Below are positions 61,801 to 64,000 of a stretch of 64,000 bases of DNA, piece after piece (positions within the stretch are counted from its first letter, which is position 1; each line of letters opens with the position of its first letter). Position numbers and translations under genes: made by a program. The stretch spans positions 39,592,511-39,656,510 of the forward strand of contig NC_067285.1 in assembly GCF_020740795.1 (NCBI RefSeq), given 5' to 3'. The DNA comes from Apus apus. Taxonomy: Eukaryota > Chordata > Aves > Apodiformes > Apodidae. The notes beneath the pieces were generated by a model, which ran no database searches, was not told where the DNA came from, and was given only the letters and a program-made list of their open reading frames with translations.

Positions 61801-64000
61801 TTAATATAAGCAGCAGTGCATCTGATGAGCACTGAGCCACTTGAAAGCCAGATAACTTGTTTAAATATTCAAGTTTAAGGACCCATGTTAAGGTCTCATC
61901 CTCAGTCTGTAAGCTACATATTGCTTAAAGAACACCTTGTCCAGATAAAAGGGGAGCAATTATAATTAGGATTCAATAGCATTTCTTAACTAAGAGGCAG
62001 CTTGTTGTCTAAGGTACTCCACATTTCCTGTGACACCAGTTATTACTACAGAAAGGCAAAAGCACAGCAAGCCCACATGGCTAGTTACCTCAGGGTGCCC
62101 AGTTGTACAGCTGTACCTTGGGCAGGAGAGCAGGCAGTCCACTGGTGTGGAAGAAGGTACCAGCCATCAGGACAAATACAGGGCTTCCTTTGGCTTTCAG
62201 CCTTCTTCTTAAAACCTTTTGGTGTTCCTTACACACAGCAGAAGAGCAGTTCTCTAACACAGGGGGTGCAACCATAGCCAGCCCAAATGAAACAGGAAGT
62301 AGCACTGCTTACCCCCTATTTAGCTTCCTGCTGCCCTGGCCAGCCACGGGAGTTCTTGTGCTCAGAAACTGGGAGGATGCCACCTGCAAGTTGTTTTCAC
62401 CTGTTATACTCATTCAGAGCCTCTGTGCTCAGGTGACTGGAATCCTTCTCCATCATACATGGGCTAATTAGGCCCATTGGTTTGAAATTAACATTATCCT
62501 TCAGTGTAAGCAGCTGTAGGACAGGGTAAAGAGAGCTGAGCTAAATCAGACCCTCTCCCACCTGGACTAATTCCTTTCTTTGCAAAGTCACCAAGACTTA
62601 GTATTTATTTTCAGCACCAGCACTTAAGATTTTTTAAATTTTTTTTTCTTCTTCCTAAGCAAGCATTTTGTTCCAACAAAAATAAAATAGAAAAGAGTAT
62701 GATTACCAATAACTGGTTACCCATATGGTACCATCTTCCCCCTCTAAAATAGCTAGAGAAATAAACTGAAGTATTGGGAAACCAGATCTATGGCTGGATT
62801 AGGCTTAATGTCTGTTATAAATATTAACTTCTGAAAATATTTTAGGAATACATTTAGTTTGACACAATTAGATTATAATGGGACCTATTCACAGATGGAA
62901 ACATCCTCAATGAATTGTATAGGCTAACTGGCTCCTAAGACATATGGATCTGATGTTAAGATCAGTAGTAATTTCTAATGCAGTCCTTCACGTTCCTCAA
63001 TAGGGCACACAGTGTTCCCAGAGCATTAGCAAGAGTGCCTGAGCAGAACTAAGTGCTTAATATTATGCAGTGGACATAGTATCCTGAGCTGAATTAATAG
63101 ACTAATTTAACATAATAATGACATTTCATACCCTGTTACTGCAGGTTCCCATGATTCCATAACATCAGAGCTAATTCATTGCTGGCTTCCAGTTCTTTCA
63201 AATTCACTAGCACTTCCCATCAGGGAAATACTTAGATATCTCTGTCCTTCTGCCTGCTACCTGTGGAAGCCAAACCCAAACAGGCAGTATATTGAACACA
63301 CTGCTGAGAAAGCTGGGTAGTTTAGGGATAATAAGAGGGCATCCCAAGAGAACTACTTGAGTTTATGTCACCGCTAAGCTACACCAAGAACGGGGTTAGG
63401 GGAAAGGGGGGGAGTTTGTTTTAATTATTTACCAAAACCCCCCAAACACCATAATGATTTGCACACGTGCAGGTCTTGCTATCCTCAGGGAAGTAATAGA
63501 ATATGCCTTTTTATACCTGTGTGGTTGGTGGGAGACCAATGCTGACCTCTTATTGTAACTGCAGGTTAATAACTGTCCTCAGTACAATTCCCATCAACTT
63601 GAGTAAACTGTTTCCTGTGCTTCCCAGGCATAGCTGACCCTTGGCACAGTGGAACTGCACTAATATCTGGCAGGCAAGCTTTGTAACCCTACTCTGAGGG
63701 AACTTGCTGTGTCCTTTTGCAGCTGGGGCTTTTGGTCTAGGAAGAGCTACAAAACCAAAAGCATGGGCCTCCAGTGCCTTCCTCCATGGCTTTGTGTTGC
63801 CTCCTGCTGCAGGCATGTGTCTGTAGGTGCAGAGTGAGATTTCTGGTCCTGGAGTGTTTTTTAACTGAGGACAGAGGAAAGGATACTCTGTGCTTTGGCT
63901 AGTCAGGTTGTGTGGGTAAATACTAGTTATACCCCCAGCAAATCATGGCCAACGATTTCAAAGTCGAGTTGGTCAAATGAAGCCCTTATGTCCTTAAGGT
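13737..64000 (+). CDS. ANTXR2: ANTXR2 (capillary morphogenesis protein 2), 5' part of gene, exons 1-10; continues beyond window
   Basis: This is a type I membrane receptor with an extracellular vWA domain that binds extracellular matrix (collagen IV and VI, laminin). In mammals it is also a receptor for anthrax protective antigen. The coding segments are 13,737-13,882; 15,348-15,419; 17,899-17,970; 26,549-26,630; 27,621-27,728; 27,826-27,894; 28,695-28,775; 43,678-43,738; 45,316-45,411 and 52,758-52,827. Together they give 857 bases in one open frame. Residues 1-31 look like a signal peptide, about 42-210 are the vWA domain, and 211 onward begin the Ig-like domain. The MIDAS residues D48, S50, S52, T116 and D146 are all present. 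Words such as [30 protein letters not shown] and [10 protein letters not shown] match the ANTXR2 paralogue better than ANTXR1. The remaining Ig-like part, membrane span and tail are not found before 64,000. The residue identities come from my memory of the family, not a search. Confidence 0.95.
14005..14800. repeat. Minisatellite 3: G-rich CTGAGGGGG-type array in intron 1
   Basis: About 800 bp of short units built from CTGAGGGGG, GGCTGAG, ACTGAG and GGTCTGGGGTGG words. The fine period is about 10-11 bp, grouped into longer blocks. A block word CCAAGAGCCTCCCAGGGCTG or a close variant recurs near 14,108, 14,437, 14,661 and 14,783, which shows larger-scale duplication. The + strand (RNA-like strand) carries dense G runs, so the intron 1 transcript could form quadruplexes. 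It shares the core GGGGCTGAGAC with minisatellite 2 on the other side of exon 1. Confidence 0.93.
15111..15136. repeat. (GT)13 microsatellite
   Basis: Thirteen uninterrupted GT dinucleotides in intron 1, about 210 bp before exon 2. Uninterrupted tracts of this length are usually polymorphic. No function is claimed. Confidence 0.97.
15348..15419 (+). CDS. ANTXR2: ANTXR2 exon 2 (72 bp): MIDAS serines
   Basis: It begins one base into a split Lys codon and reads [23 protein letters not shown], ending two bases into a Ser codon. With D48 of exon 1 it completes the DxSxS metal-binding motif (S50, S52) of the vWA domain. The acceptor is TTCTCAG and the donor is AG|GTGCGT. The length is a multiple of three and the phase matches both neighbours. 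The family usually has an Asn-Trp pair at this place, and it is kept. Confidence 0.95.
16782..16926 (+). mobile_element. CR1 LINE 3'-terminal fragment
   Basis: About 145 bp of CR1 3' end: 'ctggaggtgttcaaggg', 'gcagcctggtctggtggg', 'tgatcttgaagttcccttcc' and the terminal 'ccatgattctgtg', which holds the octamer-like CR1 tail. It is a severely 5'-truncated copy, the usual fate of LINE insertions. It is in the same orientation as the gene. Confidence 0.9.
17157..17639 (+). other. Unexplained open frame in intron 2 (not called as a gene)
   Basis: The frame is open for 160 codons with a first ATG at 17,226, which leaves about 137 residues. I recognise no domain. The translation has mixed composition rather than low complexity, with Lys-, Ser- and Ile-rich segments and several Cys, which is less repetitive than most chance frames here. 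There is no obvious promoter, and the host gene's own frame does not use it because exons 2 and 3 join in phase without it. It may be chance, a fragment of an unrecognised retrocopy, or an unknown repeat. Confidence 0.15.
17899..17970 (+). CDS. ANTXR2: ANTXR2 exon 3 (72 bp): vWA central strand
   Basis: It completes the split Ser codon and reads [18 protein letters not shown] followed by PLTGD, ending two bases into an Arg codon. This is the hydrophobic vWA beta strand and the following loop. MRLSFIVFS and PLTGDR are hallmarks of the ANTXR2 rather than the ANTXR1 branch. The acceptor is AAAAG|CC and the donor is AG|GTTAGT. The 72-bp length and phase match exon 2 and exon 4. Confidence 0.95.
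17971..26548 (+). other. ANTXR2: ANTXR2 intron 3 (8,578 bp)
   Basis: The donor is GTTAGT and the acceptor TTTGTTTTCAG. The main content is the CR1 copy at 20,715-22,325. Elsewhere it is AT-rich ordinary intron with T and A homopolymers (near 19,961-19,990, 25,301-25,316 and 25,971-25,982). No other element or RNA gene is recognised. Confidence 0.8.
20715..22325 (+). mobile_element. CR1 LINE, 5'-truncated ORF2 copy missing its 3' end
   Basis: It starts inside ORF2 (TTTGCTTCAGTCTTCTCTGA) and covers the reverse transcriptase. RT motifs are visible: [45 protein letters not shown] (box A) and [15 protein letters not shown] (box B). Box C reads FADTTK where CR1 normally has FADDTK, so one catalytic Asp is lost. 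A stop (TAG at 21,613-21,615) and a frameshift near 21,100 also break the frame. The ORF2 C-terminus and 3' UTR follow to GGTGGGAGGTGTCCCTG, but the last ~60 bp with the terminal tail are absent. It is dead and in sense with the host gene. Confidence 0.92.
26549..26630 (+). CDS. ANTXR2: ANTXR2 exon 4 (82 bp): MIDAS threonine
   Basis: One base completes Arg97, then the exon reads [18 protein letters not shown] and continues [10 protein letters not shown]116 in GDTY is the third MIDAS ligand of the vWA domain. The acceptor is TTTTCAG|AG and the donor is CAG|GTAGGT, with the exon ending on a codon boundary. The TYIHEGLK word is identical to the family pattern. Confidence 0.95.
26631..27620 (+). 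other. ANTXR2: ANTXR2 intron 4 (990 bp)
   Basis: The donor is GTAGGT and the acceptor TTTTTGTTTCCAG. No repeat, open frame or other element is recognised in it. Confidence 0.85.
27621..27728 (+). CDS. ANTXR2: ANTXR2 exon 5 (108 bp): vWA strand with MIDAS aspartate
   Basis: It is thirty-six whole codons (phase 0 at both ends). It begins [15 protein letters not shown] and continues [12 protein letters not shown], where D146 is the last MIDAS ligand, then QIPLYAEKE. The [11 protein letters not shown] segment is typical of ANTXR2. The acceptor is TTTCCAG|GC and the donor is GAG|GTAAGC. The stretch KQGASRF differs from the mammalian loop I remember, which is a normal place for change. Confidence 0.95.
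27729..27825 (+). other. ANTXR2: ANTXR2 intron 5 (97 bp)
   Basis: This is by far the shortest intron of the window. The donor is GTAAGC and the acceptor TTCTGGGCCAG, with a pyrimidine-rich stretch 'attcctctcttctattc' just upstream. No other feature is seen. Confidence 0.93.
27826..27894 (+). CDS. ANTXR2: ANTXR2 exon 6 (69 bp): vWA strand YCVGVLDF
   Basis: It is twenty-three whole codons reading [19 protein letters not shown] then VQEQ. It forms the vWA segment after the MIDAS Asp loop; the Cys in YCVGV is the conserved one. The acceptor is GGCCAG|GC and the donor is CAG|GTAAGA. It is in phase 0 on both sides. Confidence 0.95.
27895..28694 (+). other. ANTXR2: ANTXR2 intron 6 (800 bp)
   Basis: The donor is GTAAGA and the acceptor TTTTCTCTCCAAAG. 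A short stretch near 28,452-28,500 (GTGGTGGTTTGACACGG then GCTCTACCACT) faintly resembles the start of a bird endogenous-retrovirus LTR, but it is too short and diverged to call. Otherwise I see nothing. Confidence 0.75.
28695..28775 (+). CDS. ANTXR2: ANTXR2 exon 7 (81 bp): end of vWA domain
   Basis: It is twenty-seven codons reading [20 protein letters not shown] then LKGIINS. This is the last helix of the vWA domain and the link towards the Ig-like domain. KEQVFPV and [12 protein letters not shown] are near-invariant family words. The acceptor is CCAAAG|CT and the donor is TCT|GTGAGT. It is in phase 0 on both sides. Confidence 0.95.
28776..43677 (+). other. ANTXR2: ANTXR2 intron 7 (14,902 bp), no transposon recognised
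   Basis: The donor is GTGAGT and the acceptor TTTTGCAATAG. This is the largest complete intron here. It is AT-rich, with a 22-base T run at 29,433-29,454 and smaller A/T runs (32,201; 36,281; 41,669; 42,298). I recognise no CR1, LTR, RNA gene or convincing open frame in it, which is notable against the CR1-bearing introns 2, 3 and 9. Old elements beyond recognition by eye may be present. Confidence 0.7.
29433..29454. repeat. (T)22 homopolymer
   Basis: An uninterrupted run of 22 T in intron 7. It could be the A-tail of an antisense retroposed sequence, but no parent element is visible on its 5' side. Confidence 0.9.
43678..43738 (+). CDS. ANTXR2: ANTXR2 exon 8 (61 bp): start of Ig-like domain
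   Basis: It is twenty codons plus one base: [20 protein letters not shown] and the first base of a Glu codon. The two Cys (C216 and the one in SVCVG) belong to the disulfide-bonded Ig-like domain that follows the vWA domain and helps receptor folding and toxin-pore docking. The acceptor is GCAATAG|GT and the donor is GAG|GTAAGT. Confidence 0.94.
43739..45315 (+). other. ANTXR2: ANTXR2 intron 8 (1,577 bp)
   Basis: The donor is GTAAGT and the acceptor TTTTCTCTCCAG. About a third of it is the LTR-like block at 44,113-44,660 (separate entry); the rest is ordinary AT-rich intron. Confidence 0.8.
44113..44660 (+). mobile_element. Probable solo LTR of an avian endogenous retrovirus
   Basis: A ~548-bp block begins TGTCCCAGTTTAGTGG and ends near CCATCACA. 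It is clearly different in texture from the surrounding intron: CAAACCACAAACTGG, GGTGGTAAAAGGAATAAGGG, GAGAGACTTCAAGG, then repeated ATATA words, then TCCTGGATTTTATACAG. I remember similar sequence from songbird ERV LTRs. No internal retroviral genes or primer-binding site are seen, so it would be a solo LTR. Candidate target repeats (TGTAC and TGCAT) do not match, so the ends are uncertain. Confidence 0.45.
45316..45411 (+). CDS. ANTXR2: ANTXR2 exon 9 (96 bp): Ig-like domain
   Basis: Two bases complete Glu231, then [19 protein letters not shown] and [12 protein letters not shown], ending one base into a Tyr codon. EEFQVVL, the Cys in VTCTY and the N-glycosylation sequon N258-G-T fit the family, where an equivalent sequon exists near the same place. 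The acceptor is CTCTCCAG|AG and the donor is ATTT|GTAAGT. Its middle (LTLGGKTDG) is less conserved than the vWA exons. Confidence 0.93.
47856..48600 (-). pseudogene. CR1 ORF2 reverse transcriptase remnant
   Basis: Two overlapping frames on the - strand hold RT motifs: [18 protein letters not shown] (box A, 48,399-48,136 frame) and [11 protein letters not shown] (box C with both catalytic Asp kept, 48,362-47,856 frame), followed by [14 protein letters not shown]. The frameshift between them and the corrupted [10 protein letters not shown] region make it non-functional. The C-terminal part continues to about 47,500 ([19 protein letters not shown] and similar). Confidence 0.85.
49142..49683 (-). 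pseudogene. CR1 ORF2 endonuclease remnant
   Basis: Read on the - strand it has [37 protein letters not shown] and [18 protein letters not shown], the standard opening of the CR1 apurinic-like endonuclease. The usual catalytic Glu of TETWWD is Gly here (TGTWWD). A frame change separates the WWD block from the [13 protein letters not shown] block. Downstream bases (about 49,140-48,960) still resemble the [16 protein letters not shown] and [10 protein letters not shown] region, out of frame. It is inactive. Confidence 0.8.
49789..50779 (-). pseudogene. CR1 ORF1 remnant: coiled coil plus SGNH esterase domain
   Basis: On the - strand the first part (50,779-50,069) has a Cys-containing [11 protein letters not shown] segment running into a Glu/Leu/Arg-rich coiled coil ([16 protein letters not shown]), a Pro/Ser-rich linker and then RVTVVGDS, the block I nucleophile motif of SGNH hydrolases. 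A frame change near 50,060 leads to the second part (50,049-49,789), which reads [13 protein letters not shown] and [20 protein letters not shown]. These are the later strands of the esterase fold. CR1-group ORF1 proteins are known to carry such an esterase; its role in retrotransposition is thought to be membrane or RNP related. The copy is broken. Confidence 0.8.
50915..51040 (+). repeat. Old CR1 3' remnant next to the antisense CR1
   Basis: A weak match to a CR1 3' region in the opposite orientation to its neighbour: ACAAGAGGCAACAGGCTTC, GTGAGGTATTAGGAGAATGG and CTGGAATAGGTTACCTAG correspond to well-known CR1 phrases in order. It is strongly diverged, so it is probably older than the adjacent insertion. 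The ends are approximate. Confidence 0.5.
52758..52827 (+). CDS. ANTXR2: ANTXR2 exon 10 (70 bp): Ig-like domain, last exon found
   Basis: Two bases complete Tyr263, then [20 protein letters not shown] and SG, ending two bases (CA) into the next codon. LLCPAPIL is a near-invariant family word and its Cys is part of the Ig-like disulfides. The acceptor is TTTTCAG|AT and the donor is CCA|GTAAGT. The next known coding exon should begin with one base completing the codon and a DVSVSF-like strand; I did not find it before the window ends. Confidence 0.94.
52828..64000 (+). other. ANTXR2: ANTXR2 intron 10, first 11.2 kb
   Basis: It starts with GTAAGT and runs to the window end. It is AT-rich, without a recognised CR1 or LTR. 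A C run lies at about 54,711-54,718. A possible unannotated exon is listed at 60,196-60,311. Open frames of 60-120 codons on both strands look like chance. No RNA gene is seen. Confidence 0.7.
60196..60311 (+). other. Candidate alternative or pseudo-exon in intron 10
   Basis: A 116-bp segment is bounded by TTTGTTTTTCAG on the left and AAG|GTAAGA on the right, both good splice signals. If joined to exon 10 (which ends with CA of a codon), the frame stays open across all 116 bases and ends one base into a codon. The encoded segment is charged and Leu/Glu/Lys-rich ([22 protein letters not shown]) and does not match the DVSVSF strand expected next in ANTXR2. It could be an alternative exon giving a different C-terminus, or a decoy exon of a long intron. 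Confidence 0.2.

Noticed and set aside
52828..64000. Search for ANTXR2 exon 11 (DVSVSF-like strand)
   Set aside because: No segment with the expected words and splice sites was found by eye; the exon is assumed to lie beyond the window.
1..64000. CRISPR arrays, operons, bacterial promoters, tRNA or rRNA genes
   Set aside because: The DNA is vertebrate nuclear sequence; no array of spaced direct repeats of that kind and no RNA-gene signature was seen. The minisatellites are contiguous tandem repeats without unique spacers.

Overview
This window looks like avian nuclear DNA. The transposons are almost all CR1 LINEs, the dominant LINE of birds, and there is one candidate bird-type LTR. The only protein-coding gene I can support is a vertebrate gene on the + strand, the 5' half of ANTXR2 (CMG2), an integrin-like von Willebrand A (vWA) cell-surface receptor for collagen and laminin. 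Most long open frames are chance frames in low-complexity DNA or pieces of dead CR1 elements. The species cannot be fixed from the sequence.

Layout. Bases 1 to about 11,880 are 5' flanking DNA with no supported gene; they hold a CR1 3' fragment (9.64-10.34 kb), an older CR1 remnant near 4.6 kb and low-complexity tracts. From 11.88 to 13.41 kb two minisatellites stand back to back: a ~54-bp purine-rich array of 10 units and a ~21-bp GC-rich array of about 33 units. A GC-rich promoter region and ANTXR2 exon 1 follow (ATG at 13,737). Intron 1 begins with a third G-rich minisatellite (14.0-14.8 kb). Exons 2 to 10 follow at 15,348; 17,899; 26,549; 27,621; 27,826; 28,695; 43,678; 45,316 and 52,758. 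Every junction has AG and GT signals and the phases join without a break. The ten exons give 857 coding bases (285 codons plus 2 bases): signal peptide, the complete vWA domain with all MIDAS residues, and most of the Ig-like domain. The rest (end of the Ig-like domain, membrane span, cytoplasmic tail) is not found and should lie beyond base 64,000.

The introns carry CR1 copies: a 1.6-kb sense copy in intron 3, a ~3.6-kb antisense copy with ORF1 (coiled coil plus SGNH esterase) and ORF2 remnants in intron 9, and small 3' ends elsewhere. A solo-LTR-like block lies in intron 8. Intron 7 (14.9 kb) has no recognisable transposon.

The most unusual points are the three minisatellites crowded around one first exon, two of them sharing a GGGGCTGAGAC core on either side of it; a signal peptide that is itself a 15-bp tandem repeat; and a possible unannotated exon in intron 10 (60,196-60,311) with good splice sites and a frame that stays open when joined to exon 10. 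I found no clearly novel system.
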